Assembly: GCF_014946725.1 (NCBI RefSeq)
Contig: NZ_JACFXY010000004.1
Coordinates: forward strand, 186,001 to 250,000
Direction: 5' to 3'
Length of the DNA: 64,000 nucleotides
DNA from: Mixta mediterraneensis
Lineage (GTDB): Bacteria; Pseudomonadota; Gammaproteobacteria; Enterobacterales; Enterobacteriaceae
Position 1 is the first letter of the stretch. Every line of letters starts with the position of its first letter. Shown piece after piece: positions 20,739 to 29,414 of this stretch. The notes under the pieces were generated by a model. That model made no database searches. It was not told where the DNA came from and was given only the letters and a program-made list of their open reading frames with translations. The position numbers and the translations under genes are program-made.

Positions 20739-21749
20739 TTAATGCATTTGCAGGATCACCTTGCAGCAGGTACGAGGATCTTTTTCGAACAGCGTCATGG
20801 CGCGTTCGATGTCATGCAAAGGAAAATAGTGCGTGACCAGCTTCTCCGGCTGGATCAATCCTTTTTCCATCCATTCAATCACCTGCGGAAAGCGATGGCT
20901 GTTCAGGCGCGAAGTAAACAGCGACAGCTCCTTGCTGGTTAAACTTTGCTGGGTAAGGCTGCAGGGTTCGCCAGAGAAGCCAAGCAAACCGATACGTGCT
21001 GCGGGCGAAGCGAGGGCAACGGCTTCAGCCAGAATGGTCGGATGGCAGGCTGCATCAATAATCAGTGTCGGCTGCACGCCTTCCAGCTGCGCGGCCAGCG
21101 GGACCTCGGCATTGTTAAACACGCGATCGGCACCGTTCTGTAAGGCCAGCTCAAGGCGCTGCGGCAGGCGATCCACCACTAAAACCTGCTCAACATGGTA
21201 TACGTTTTTCAATACCTGAATGGCGGTTAAGCCCATTGGACCCGCGCCGTATATCAGCGCCATCTCCTGCTGTTGCGGTTTCAGAAAGGCAGTGATGTTA
21301 GCGGCAATGGTAAACGGTTCGATCAGACTGGCGAGTCTGTCAGGGATCGTGTCCGGCAGACGATAAGCATTAGCTGCTGGCACGACGGCATATTCGCTGA
21401 AACCACCGTCGCGATGCACACCCGTTACCTGCAATTCTTTACAGACGTTAGGGCGACCAACAGAGCACGGATAACAGTGGCCGCAGCTCACCACCGGATC
21501 GACCGCTACGCGCTCGCCGAGACGTGTACTCGCCACGCCGTCGCCCAGCGCATCAATAACGCCAAAAAATTCATGCCCAATTACCCGTGGATATTTGGCA
21601 AACGGATTATGACCATGCCAGATGTGAACGTCAGAGCCGCAGATGCTGGCAAACTGTACTTTCACCCGTACTTCACCAGTAGCCGGTTCAGGCAACGGTC
21701 GGTCGGCCAGCACCAGCTCGCCAGGTCGCTCAATAACAGCACTCTTCAT
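20739..21749 (-). CDS. rspB: Zinc-dependent dehydrogenase RspB (L-gulonate 5-dehydrogenase type)
   Basis: 336 aa, medium-chain dehydrogenase family. Zinc and fold motifs are visible: SICGSDVHIWHGHNPFAKYP near residues 36-55 (catalytic Cys), GHEFFGVIDALG near 58 (catalytic His/Glu), the structural zinc loop CGHCYPCSVGRPNVC near 87-101 and the NAD motif YGAGPMGLTAIQ near 162. Start at 21749 (MKSAVIERPGEL) has AAGGAG 7-8 nt upstream; the longer frame runs back into rspA. RspB-type enzymes have been shown elsewhere to oxidise L-gulonate (or related hexonates) to D-fructuronate. Ten bp downstream of rspA. Confidence 0.9.
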   Translation of the reverse strand: MKSAVIERPGELVLADRPLPEPATGEVRVKVQFASICGSDVHIWHGHNPFAKYPRVIGHEFFGVIDALGDGVASTRLGERVAVDPVVSCGHCYPCSVGRPNVCKELQVTGVHRDGGFSEYAVVPAANAYRLPDTIPDRLASLIEPFTIAANITAFLKPQQQEMALIYGAGPMGLTAIQVLKNVYHVEQVLVVDRLPQRLELALQNGADRVFNNAEVPLAAQLEGVQPTLIIDAACHPTILAEAVALASPAARIGLLGFSGEPCSLTQQSLTSKELSLFTSRLNSHRFPQVIEWMEKGLIQPEKLVTHYFPLHDIERAMTLFEKDPRTCCKVILQMH

Positions 21750-21759
21750 GACGATCTCC

Positions 21760-22974
21760 TTACCAGTTCCACAACGTGCCGTCTTCAAGGCAGGCTACCG
21801 GCAAACAGGCGGGTTCATAGGGATATTTCGCTGCCAGCTTCTCGTTAAATTCAATGCCTAAACCCGGCTTATCACCCGGATGCATGTAGCCATCGTCAAA
21901 TGTCCAGTTCGCGTCAAACAGCTCCATCATATGTTCGGAGAAGCCCATATATTCCTGGACGCCAAAGTTCGGCACCCAAAGATCAAAGTGCAGTGCGGCC
22001 GCCATGCACACCGGCGACAAGTCGGAAGGGCCATGCGAGCCGGTACGCACCTGGTACAGCGAGGCAAAATCGGCAATACGCCGCATACCGGTAATGCCTC
22101 CCGCATGGGTAATAGTGGTGCGGATGTAGTCGATCAGCTGCTCTTCAATCAACTGTTTGCAATCCCAGATGCTGTTAAATACCTCGCCTACCGCAATTGG
22201 CGTCACGGTGTGCTGCCGAATCAGGCGAAAACAGGCCTGGTTCTCCGCCGGGGTCGGATCTTCCATCCAGAACAGGCGATAATCCTCTACGCTTTTGCCG
22301 AAGCGTGCGGCTTCGATCGGCGTCAGGCGATGATGCATGTCGTGCAGTAAATGCTCATCAAATCCGAATTTATCGCGGATGCTGGCAAACAGTTTTGGCG
22401 TGAAATCGAGATATTTTTCGGTTGACCATAATTGCTCTTCCGGCCAGCTGCCTTTGGTTGCCGGTTCGTAAGCCAGACCTTTGCCTTTTGCCATGCCATA
22501 AGTGGTTTTCATGCCCGGAACGCCGCATTGCGCGCGAATCGCTTTAAAGCCCAGCGCTTTATGCCGGGCGTAGTCGTCAATAACTTCGTCAATGGAGTGA
22601 CCGGTAGTGTGGCAGTAAACCATCACGCCAGTGCGCGATGCACCGCCAAGTAGCTGATAAAGCGGCATATTGGCGGCTTTTCCTTTGATGTCCCATAACG
22701 CCATGTCCACGGCTGAGATCGCTGACATAGTGACCGGGCCACGACGCCAGTACGCCCCTTTGTAGAAGTATTGCCAGATGTCTTCAATCTGATGCGCATC
22801 GCGACCTATTAACTGCGGGCAAACGTGATCTTTCAGATAGGAGGCGACAGGTAATTCGCGGCCATTGAGGGTGGCATCACCCACGCCGGTCAGTCCTTCA
22901 TCGGTGGTGATTTTCAGGGTAACGAAGTTTCTGCCTGCACAGGTTACAAACACTTCCGCGTTAACAATTTTCAT
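21760..22974 (-). CDS. rspA: RspA, D-mannonate dehydratase-family enolase-superfamily protein
   Basis: 404 aa, the same length as E. coli RspA and very similar to it by eye along its whole length. Enolase superfamily, mannonate dehydratase group: N-terminal capping domain (1-115) and a TIM barrel with metal-ligand acidic residues in the [12 protein letters not shown] segment (near 208-219), [11 protein letters not shown] (near 240) and [12 protein letters not shown] (near 265), and the late [14 protein letters not shown] strand. It dehydrates D-mannonate to 2-keto-3-deoxygluconate, in many members with low efficiency. First gene of the operon; the 167 bp upstream hold its promoter. Confidence 0.93.
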   Translation of the reverse strand: MKIVNAEVFVTCAGRNFVTLKITTDEGLTGVGDATLNGRELPVASYLKDHVCPQLIGRDAHQIEDIWQYFYKGAYWRRGPVTMSAISAVDMALWDIKGKAANMPLYQLLGGASRTGVMVYCHTTGHSIDEVIDDYARHKALGFKAIRAQCGVPGMKTTYGMAKGKGLAYEPATKGSWPEEQLWSTEKYLDFTPKLFASIRDKFGFDEHLLHDMHHRLTPIEAARFGKSVEDYRLFWMEDPTPAENQACFRLIRQHTVTPIAVGEVFNSIWDCKQLIEEQLIDYIRTTITHAGGITGMRRIADFASLYQVRTGSHGPSDLSPVCMAAALHFDLWVPNFGVQEYMGFSEHMMELFDANWTFDDGYMHPGDKPGLGIEFNEKLAAKYPYEPACLPVACLEDGTLWNW

Positions 22975-23108
22975 CTTTTTGCCTTCATTCAGCGTTCAAT
23001 GAAGAAAAAGTACGCCCATTAATACTACCATACAAGTTGATGTAGCAGAGTTGTGAACAGACTCACACTGTCAGCCAGCGGGAAAGAGGGAAGGGGTTGA
23101 GGAAGCTC

Positions 23109-23130
23109 AGGGCGGCGTCAATACCGCCCT
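23109..23130 (-). terminator. Hairpin downstream of yegS
   Basis: A 7-bp stem agggcgg/ccgccct with an 8-nt loop lies 11 bp past the yegS stop. There is no T tract on the minus strand, so it is at best a weak terminator. Confidence 0.4.
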
Positions 23131-23141
23131 TTAAAACGCGG

Positions 23142-24041
23142 TCAGGCCAACAGCGGACACTGCGGCGGTAAGCGACAACGCAATGCGCCGGGCAGAACGT
23201 CAATATGAAACTCACGCCCCGACAGCGGTTCACCGTCCAGGTTGAAAGTCATTTCATGCAGCGAACGAATATGCAGTGATTGCAGCTGCTTTCTTACAAT
23301 GCCTGGATTTTCATCGTCGCCGGTCAGAGAATGCATCAGTGTCGGCAGCAGTTCCTGTGCGGTGACGATGCTGATGTCCAGTTGCCCGTCATCAATCAGC
23401 GCAGCAGGACACAAACGCTGGCCGCCGCCCGCCTGGCGACCGTTACCGATACCAATCACCAGGGCATCGCCTTGCCAGTGAAAATCCGGTCCGCTGATGT
23501 CGCAGCTGTCCGGCTTAAGCGTATCCATGCGCACCAAACCATGAATGAAATAAGAGACGCCACCAAGCGCGGACTTTAGCTTCTCCGGCGTTTCGGTCGT
23601 AATCCGTGTGCCAAAACCACCGGTTGCCATATTGATGAAATAGCGCTGCTGATTGACTCGCGCCAGATCGATCTCGCAGGCTTTACCCTGAATCGCCAGC
23701 CGTAGCGCCGCTTCCATCTCTGTTGGAATGCCAGCGCTGGTGGCAAAGTCGTTCGCCGTCCCGAGCGGCAAAATCCCTAACACGGGGCGGCTTGCCACCT
23801 CAAGGACCGCCAGCGCAGTGGCAATTTCATTGATAGTGCCATCGCCACCGCCAGCCACCACGGTTTCGGCTTGCAGCGTCATCGCTTCATCTAAATAACG
23901 CTGTCCGTCGCCTTTTTCCCAGGTAACGCGCACCGCAATATTAAAGCCTTCATCACGCAGCTTATTGATCGCCACGCGCAGGTCTTCATTGCCTGCACCT
24001 TTGCCGTTGAGGATCAATAACGTTAGCGAATTTTTATCCAT
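23142..24041 (-). CDS. yegS: Lipid kinase YegS
   Basis: 299 aa, as in E. coli YegS. Diacylglycerol-kinase-like catalytic domain family; E. coli YegS phosphorylates phosphatidylglycerol in vitro. The nucleotide-binding loop is visible as [17 protein letters not shown] near residues 61-77 (GGDGT), with [13 protein letters not shown] near 93. A C-terminal beta-sandwich carries the metal site of the family. Lone gene on the minus strand upstream of rspA, with its promoter in the 200 bp before the CyaR terminator. Confidence 0.93.
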   Translation of the reverse strand: MDKNSLTLLILNGKGAGNEDLRVAINKLRDEGFNIAVRVTWEKGDGQRYLDEAMTLQAETVVAGGGDGTINEIATALAVLEVASRPVLGILPLGTANDFATSAGIPTEMEAALRLAIQGKACEIDLARVNQQRYFINMATGGFGTRITTETPEKLKSALGGVSYFIHGLVRMDTLKPDSCDISGPDFHWQGDALVIGIGNGRQAGGGQRLCPAALIDDGQLDISIVTAQELLPTLMHSLTGDDENPGIVRKQLQSLHIRSLHEMTFNLDGEPLSGREFHIDVLPGALRCRLPPQCPLLA

Positions 24042-24240
24042 GATACGTTCCTTGAAGGCCAGTTCAGAAAAAAGGGGGTATATCCTTTAGTGTTCGGGCT
24101 GCCTCTGGTTAGCGGCATCTGTCTGCCCAAAACAGTCGTTTACTGTGTTCATTAGCTTTGGTTGGCTCACCGCCTTATAGCGATTTGAACGCTTCAGGTT
24201 ATAACACAGCTGAGGCTAAAAAATTATTGGCGAAAGGGAG

Positions 24241-24327
24241 AAAAAAGAAAACCCGCACGGGGGAGCCGGGCGGGTGAAGGAGGTGGTTCCTGGTGTTACC
24301 TGCTTTTTTTTGTTACTCGTTAGCAGC
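24241..24327 (-). ncRNA. cyaR: CyaR (RyeE) small RNA
   Basis: The minus strand between yegS and yegQ contains caccaggaaccacctcctt, the conserved CyaR regulatory core that base-pairs with ompX, luxS and nadE mRNAs in E. coli. It is followed by a GC-rich stem acccgc/gcgggt (24251-24256 is one arm) and the T-rich tail ttttcttttttc, an Hfq-type terminator. Starting at the G at 24327 (7 nt after TATAGT) gives 87 nt, the E. coli length, and the E. coli 5' bases GCTG. The position downstream of yegQ on the same strand is also as in E. coli. Confidence 0.9.
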
Positions 24328-24334
24328 AGGCGCG

Positions 24335-24377
24335 ACTATAAAACAGAGCGCAGCGGGGGTCTGTGATCCTACTCTAA
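24335..24377 (-). promoter_or_regulatory. CyaR promoter with CRP-like site
   Basis: A -10 element TATAGT lies at 24340-24335. A CRP-like dyad TTAGA-N6-TCACA (read on the minus strand; 24377-24362) is centred about 42.5 bp upstream of the inferred start, the class II position. One half is perfect and the other has two mismatches. The site overlaps the last codons and stop of yegQ. CRP activation of CyaR is established in E. coli. Confidence 0.75.
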
Positions 24378-25766
24378 CTTCGCCGAAACTTTTTCCCCGG
24401 TAAATAATTTACCGTGCGGATCGCGGGTACTCAGCCCATCAGTAAAATTGCGTAGCAGCAGGCTAAACGGTAGATCAACGTTTTGTGGCACCTGTAACCA
24501 GACGCGATGCCCATCACCCGGCGCAACGTCAATGGCTTCGCCGCGCGCATTTTGCAGCGCATCCAGAGTAAAAATCAGATTGCCGGATGGCGTCATGATC
24601 TCCAGGTTGTCATGCAGCATAAATTTATTTTTTACCGCCACTTCTGCCCAGTCGCCCCGGCGTTTGCCGCTGAACTCGCCGACAAACTGCTGACGTTCCG
24701 AAACCGAATAACCCTGCTGGTAGTTCTGGTAGCTGTCATGGGTATGGCGACGCAGAAAACCTTCGGTATAGCCGCGATGCGCCAGGCCTTCCAGCGCCAG
24801 CAGTAACTGTGGATTGAACGGCTTACCCGCCGCCGCATCGTCAATGGCCCAACGATAAATCTGGGCGGTACGCGCGCAGTAGTAAAATGATTTAGTACGG
24901 CCTTCTATTTTCAGCGAATGCACGCCCATCTGGCTCAGACGTTCAACATGTGCCACGGCGCGCAGATCTTTGGAGTTCATGATGTAGGTGCCATGTTCGT
25001 CTTCAAAAGCACTCGGCACGTCGCCCGGCTTCATTTTTTCTTCGAGCAGGAACACCTTATCAGTAGGCTGTCCGACACCCAGCGTTGGTGTGACGTTCTG
25101 CACCGCAATCGGCTGATGCATTTCGACAATATTGCCCGCATCGTCTTGTTTGCCTTCTTCCACTTTATATTCCCAGCGGCAGGCATTCGTGCAGGTTCCC
25201 TGATTGGGATCGCGTTTATTCATATAACCGGAAAGCAGGCAGCGGCCGGAATAGGCCATGCACAGCGCCCCGTGGACAAAGATCTCCAGCTCCATTTCCG
25301 GCACCTGGTGACGAATTTCGGCGATCTCTTCCAGCGACAGCTCGCGTGACAGGATCACCCGCGTCAGGCCCATCTGCTGCCAGAACTTCACCGTTGCCCA
25401 GTTCACTGCGTTAGCCTGCACGGAAAGGTGAACTGGCATCTGCGGGAAGGCGTCGCGTATCAGCATGATCAAACCCGGATCGGACATGATTAACGCATCT
25501 GGCTGCATTTCCACTACGGGCGTTAAGTCGCGGATAAAAGTTTTTAGCTTGGCGTTATGTGGCGCGATATTTACCACGACATAGAATTTTTTACCCAGCG
25601 CGTGCGCTTCATTAATGCCTTTAGCCAAATTTTCATGGGTGAATTCGTTATTACGCACCCGCAGGCTGTAGCGGGGCTGCCCGGCATAGACGGCATCTGC
25701 ACCATAGGCAAAGGCATAACGCATGTTCTTCAGCGTTCCGGCTGGAGAGAGGAGTTCGGGTTTCAA
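24369..25766 (-). CDS. yegQ: tRNA hydroxylation protein P / U32-family protease homologue YegQ
   Basis: 465 aa (E. coli YegQ/TrhP about 453). U32 family; in E. coli it is needed for prephenate-dependent 5-hydroxyuridine formation in tRNA. The U32 pattern is clear: HGALCMAYSGRCLLSGYMNK near residues 165-184, NQGTCTNACRWEY near 188 (Cys ligands, likely Fe-S) and SLKIEGRTKSFYY near 284. The only plausible start is TTG at 25766: the in-frame codons upstream are CTG, AAT and GAA, then a stop, and no ATG exists. The C-terminus runs about 12 residues past the E. coli protein, and its 3' end overlaps the CyaR promoter. Confidence 0.92.
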   Translation of the reverse strand: MKPELLSPAGTLKNMRYAFAYGADAVYAGQPRYSLRVRNNEFTHENLAKGINEAHALGKKFYVVVNIAPHNAKLKTFIRDLTPVVEMQPDALIMSDPGLIMLIRDAFPQMPVHLSVQANAVNWATVKFWQQMGLTRVILSRELSLEEIAEIRHQVPEMELEIFVHGALCMAYSGRCLLSGYMNKRDPNQGTCTNACRWEYKVEEGKQDDAGNIVEMHQPIAVQNVTPTLGVGQPTDKVFLLEEKMKPGDVPSAFEDEHGTYIMNSKDLRAVAHVERLSQMGVHSLKIEGRTKSFYYCARTAQIYRWAIDDAAAGKPFNPQLLLALEGLAHRGYTEGFLRRHTHDSYQNYQQGYSVSERQQFVGEFSGKRRGDWAEVAVKNKFMLHDNLEIMTPSGNLIFTLDALQNARGEAIDVAPGDGHRVWLQVPQNVDLPFSLLLRNFTDGLSTRDPHGKLFTGEKVSAKLE

Positions 25767-25896
25767 CAGATTTTCTCACTGATGTCAGGTCAGCACACCG
25801 CCGGATGCGGCATGTACAAGGCCGTTTTGAGCGGCCCCGTAAAAGGTGCGGAATTGTAGGCTGTGAATAGCGTTGGGTAAATTGATCTAAATCAAT

Positions 25897-26604
25897 CTAG
25901 ATCAAATGACAGCTGTCAGCTTCCCAGCGATACCCCATGCCATAAACGGCACGGATAAACGGCTGTTCCGCATCAAGGTTCTCCAGCTTGCGGCGCAGGT
26001 TTTTAATATGGCTGTCAATGGTGCGATCGGTAACGACGCGGTAGTCGTCATACAGATGGTTCAGCAATTGCTCACGTGAAAACACCTTGCCGGGTTCTAA
26101 TGACAAGGTTTTCAGCAAGCGAAATTCGGCAGGGGTTAAATCCAGCGGTTCTTCGCGCCAGCTGGCCTGGAAACGGCCTTCATCAACTTTCAGCAGCGAT
26201 GATTTTTGCACTTCTTCTGGGGAACGTTTTACCCGACGCAGAATGGTCTTGACGCGCGCCACCACTTCTCGTGGGCTAAACGGTTTGCAGATATAATCGT
26301 CGGCACCAATTTCCAGCCCCAGCAGGCGATCAATCTCTTCGGTTCGCGCCGTGACCATAATGATCGGCAGCTCGGAGAAACGACGAATTTCACGGCACAA
26401 TGTTAAGCCATCGGTGCCTGGTAGCATCAGATCCAGCAACAGCAGATCAGGCAGTGTATGCTGAACGTAGTCCAGCACCTCGTTGCCATGGGCAATATGA
26501 TGAGTGCGATAGTTAGAAGCCTGAAGATAATCAATCATCAGCTGAGCCAGTTTCGGCTCATCTTCCACAATAAGAATCAGCGGGTCTTGTTTTTCCTGGC
26601 TCAT
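25897..26604 (-). CDS. baeR: Envelope-stress response regulator BaeR
   Basis: 235 aa, OmpR/PhoB family. The receiver domain (about 8-122) has the acidic pair in IVEDEPK, the phospho-acceptor D58 in [13 protein letters not shown] and the conserved lysine in [10 protein letters not shown]. The winged-helix DNA-binding domain occupies about 135-230, with [17 protein letters not shown] as the recognition region. Last gene of mdtABCD-baeSR, 6 bp after baeS; partner kinase is BaeS. It activates mdtABCD and other envelope genes in E. coli; no clear BaeR box was found upstream of mdtA here. Confidence 0.95.
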   Translation of the reverse strand: MSQEKQDPLILIVEDEPKLAQLMIDYLQASNYRTHHIAHGNEVLDYVQHTLPDLLLLDLMLPGTDGLTLCREIRRFSELPIIMVTARTEEIDRLLGLEIGADDYICKPFSPREVVARVKTILRRVKRSPEEVQKSSLLKVDEGRFQASWREEPLDLTPAEFRLLKTLSLEPGKVFSREQLLNHLYDDYRVVTDRTIDSHIKNLRRKLENLDAEQPFIRAVYGMGYRWEADSCHLI

Positions 26605-26610
26605 AATCAG

Positions 26611-27999
26611 CTACGCATGAGGAACATAGCGCAATTGTAGCGTGATTTTCAGGCCACCTAAATCAGAGTGTGTCGCAGAAATGTCTCCGCCATGCGCATC
26701 GACGATATTTTTACAGATGGCTAAACCCAGGCCAGAACCGCCGCTGGCACGGTTACGTGAGCCTTCGGTGCGGAAAAAACGCTCAAATATTTGCGCCTGA
26801 TATTCACCATCTACGCCGGGCGCACTGTCATCAAATGTCAGCATCCAGTAAGGCGCTTCATACCACAGGCGCACCTGGAGACCGCCGCCCGCATCGGTGT
26901 AGCGCAGACTGTTTTCCAGCAAATTAGTGAACAGCTGCAATAGCCTGTCTGGATCGCCAAAGAAAGGGGCATCTTCCGGCAGGGATAAGTTAAGCGTTAA
27001 ACCATGCGAGCGATAGCGTTCGGCAAAGCTCCCCGCTGTGACTTCCATGAGCTGCACTAAATCGGTGGCCTGTTTGCGATAGGCAAGGGCGCCTTCATCA
27101 GAAAGGGAGAGCTGGTGCAGATCGTCCACCAGCTTGGTGAGCACAACCACTTCGCTTTGCAGCGAGGCAATGGCTTCCGGGGTCAGTTTCCGCACGCCAT
27201 CCTGCATCGCTTCCAGCTCGCCCCGTAAAATCGCCAGTGGGGTGCGCAGCTCATGCGATATATCGGCCATAAAGGCACGCCGCATACGTTCATTTTTTTC
27301 CAGCGAACTGGCAAGGCGGTTGAAATCATGCGCCAGCTGACCCAGTTCATCGTGGCTGCTGACCTCAACCCGACTGGCAAAATGGCCGGCCGCCAGATGG
27401 TGCGTTCCATCCACCAGCCGTTTTACTGGGGCCAGCAGGCCGCGGGCAATCAGCCAGGTCATCAGTGCCGCCAGTAAGGTCGATAACCCGACGATATACC
27501 AGCTGGTGCGGCGTTGCTGCTGATCAAAATTGATGTCAGTACTGCGCGTCAGGCGCTCCGGCGGCGATCCGATGACCCATCCGACAATTTTGCCATTGCT
27601 TAACGTAATGTTGCGGCGCGATCCCTCCAGCGGCACTGGCGAACGCGGGCCAACCAGCACTTTATACTGCTGATCGATAATCCAGAACTGGGTGCGCCAG
27701 CCGTGCGGGGGGAGCTGATTGCTGCTGTCGGGATTCTGCTCCAGCGAACGCAGAATATTAAATACCAGTCGATCGTTATGACGCAGGAAATCCCAGTCGC
27801 CATGCTGCTCGAACTGATCCGCTAGCGCATCACTGAGCATATTTAAACGCTGTTCATTGCCGCGCTTAATGTAATCCACAAAGCCATGCTCAAAGCTGAG
27901 ACGTACGCCCCAGTGCATGGTGATCAACACCATCATGCTGGTGGCGAATATGGCCATAAAAAGTTTGGCACCAATACCGAGGTGCAGAGTCGGTTTCAT
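26611..27999 (-). CDS. baeS: Envelope-stress sensor histidine kinase BaeS
   Basis: 462 aa inner-membrane kinase. Membrane helices at about 11-31 and 168-187 flank a periplasmic sensor domain; a HAMP domain follows (about 188-240), then HisKA with the phosphorylated H249 in ISHELRTP, and an HATPase domain with [22 protein letters not shown] and [11 protein letters not shown] boxes. It senses envelope perturbation (indole, flavonoids, metals in E. coli) and phosphorylates BaeR. The ATG overlaps the mdtD stop by 4 bp, so synthesis is coupled to the efflux genes. Confidence 0.95.
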   Translation of the reverse strand: MKPTLHLGIGAKLFMAIFATSMMVLITMHWGVRLSFEHGFVDYIKRGNEQRLNMLSDALADQFEQHGDWDFLRHNDRLVFNILRSLEQNPDSSNQLPPHGWRTQFWIIDQQYKVLVGPRSPVPLEGSRRNITLSNGKIVGWVIGSPPERLTRSTDINFDQQQRRTSWYIVGLSTLLAALMTWLIARGLLAPVKRLVDGTHHLAAGHFASRVEVSSHDELGQLAHDFNRLASSLEKNERMRRAFMADISHELRTPLAILRGELEAMQDGVRKLTPEAIASLQSEVVVLTKLVDDLHQLSLSDEGALAYRKQATDLVQLMEVTAGSFAERYRSHGLTLNLSLPEDAPFFGDPDRLLQLFTNLLENSLRYTDAGGGLQVRLWYEAPYWMLTFDDSAPGVDGEYQAQIFERFFRTEGSRNRASGGSGLGLAICKNIVDAHGGDISATHSDLGGLKITLQLRYVPHA

Positions 28000-29402
28000 T
28001 GACTTCTCCGGCGTCGCAGATCGACGTTTTTACTGATTTCTTTGGGTACGCGCCAGAATACCAGGGCAGGCAGGATAATAATTAACGCCATGCACAAATA
28101 GGCGTAAACAAAGGTTTGGTGTCTGGCTGCGCTGTCGCGGACGGCATCCTGACCGAACGCGCCCAGTAGCAAACCGGCAATGGTAACGCCGATACTCATC
28201 GACAACTGCATAATCATCGACAGCAAACTGTTGCCGCTGGAGGCGAGCTCATCCGGCAGCTCTTTTAGCGTTAAGGTATTCATGGAGGAGAAGCGAATTG
28301 CGTTCACTGTGCCTTGCAGAAACAACACCAGCGGCAGCAGCCAAACCCAGCCCAACAACGCCGCCAGCGGGAACAGCAGCACGATAAAAGCCAAAGCAAT
28401 GGTTGAACCAACCAGCACGTTGCGATAGCCAAACAGATTGACGATGCGCACCACGATGCGTTTCATTCCCATATTGCCGAGTACCATGGGTATCATCATC
28501 AATCCTGCGTGGAACGGGCTGTAACCCATGCCGATCTGTAAAAAAATGGGCGTCATAAACGGCAACATACCGCTGCCGATACGACCGGTAAAACTGCCAA
28601 GTAGGCCAATGGAATAAACGCGGTTCGCAAACAGCCTGAGACTGAAAATGGCGCGTTCGTTGCCGCGCGCGTGCATCAGATAGAGCAGCAGCGAAAAGAA
28701 GCCGACCAGGATCATTGCGCCCAGCAATAGCGGTGAACCACCGCTGCTGCGCTGCCCATCCAGTGCCAGCGTTAAGGTCGCCATGCCCGCCGCCAGCAGC
28801 AGGAAACCGGAAAAATCAAAGCGGCGGGTGGGCATAGAATAGTTTGGCATTAACATGATGGTGGCAATGGCACCTGCAATGCCAACCGGAATATTGATTA
28901 AGAAAATCCAGTGCCAGCTGGCGTATTGTACCAGCACGCCGCCGAGCGCCGGGCCCACCAGCGGTCCAATTTGCCCAGGCAACGTAACGAAGGTCATTGC
29001 CGACATGTATTGTTCGCGCGGCACGATTTTCATCACCGTCAAACGGCCCACCGGCACCATCATCGCCCCGCCAATGCCTTGCACTACACGCGCCATAACC
29101 AGGTGATTGAGCGTGCCGGCAAAAGCGCACAGCAGCGAACCGAGGCTGAACAACACAATCGCGCTGAAGAAGATATTACGTACACCGAAGCGATCGGCCA
29201 GCCAGCCGCTGACGGGCAACGTTACCGCCACGGTTAAGACGTAAGAGACAATAACCGAGTGCATATGCAGCGGACTCACACCCAGGTCGTTCGCCATAGA
29301 CGGAATGGCCGTATTGACGATGGTGGTGTCCAGCGTCTGCATAAAAAATCCGAAAGCGACAATCCATAATTGCCAGCGCACCGTCGCGTTCTGAGTACCC
29401 AT
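27996..29402 (-). CDS. mdtD: MFS transporter MdtD
   Basis: 468 aa, DHA2-type (14-helix) major facilitator encoded within the mdtABC operon. MRQ-like N-terminal signature [20 protein letters not shown] and the antiporter motif C region [18 protein letters not shown] near residue 145 are typical. E. coli MdtD (YegB, also reported as an iron-citrate exporter) aligns throughout by eye. ATG at 29402 is chosen over the TTG one codon earlier because AAGGGG is 8 nt upstream of it. Overlaps baeS by 4 bp. Confidence 0.93.
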   Translation of the reverse strand: MGTQNATVRWQLWIVAFGFFMQTLDTTIVNTAIPSMANDLGVSPLHMHSVIVSYVLTVAVTLPVSGWLADRFGVRNIFFSAIVLFSLGSLLCAFAGTLNHLVMARVVQGIGGAMMVPVGRLTVMKIVPREQYMSAMTFVTLPGQIGPLVGPALGGVLVQYASWHWIFLINIPVGIAGAIATIMLMPNYSMPTRRFDFSGFLLLAAGMATLTLALDGQRSSGGSPLLLGAMILVGFFSLLLYLMHARGNERAIFSLRLFANRVYSIGLLGSFTGRIGSGMLPFMTPIFLQIGMGYSPFHAGLMMIPMVLGNMGMKRIVVRIVNLFGYRNVLVGSTIALAFIVLLFPLAALLGWVWLLPLVLFLQGTVNAIRFSSMNTLTLKELPDELASSGNSLLSMIMQLSMSIGVTIAGLLLGAFGQDAVRDSAARHQTFVYAYLCMALIIILPALVFWRVPKEISKNVDLRRRRSQ

Positions 29403-29414
29403 CAATTCGTCCCC

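Noticed and set aside
22975..23141. RspR operator upstream of rspA
   Set aside because: A stretch near 23021-23036 (aatactaccatacaag) has partial repeat character but no clean FadR/FCD-type dyad.
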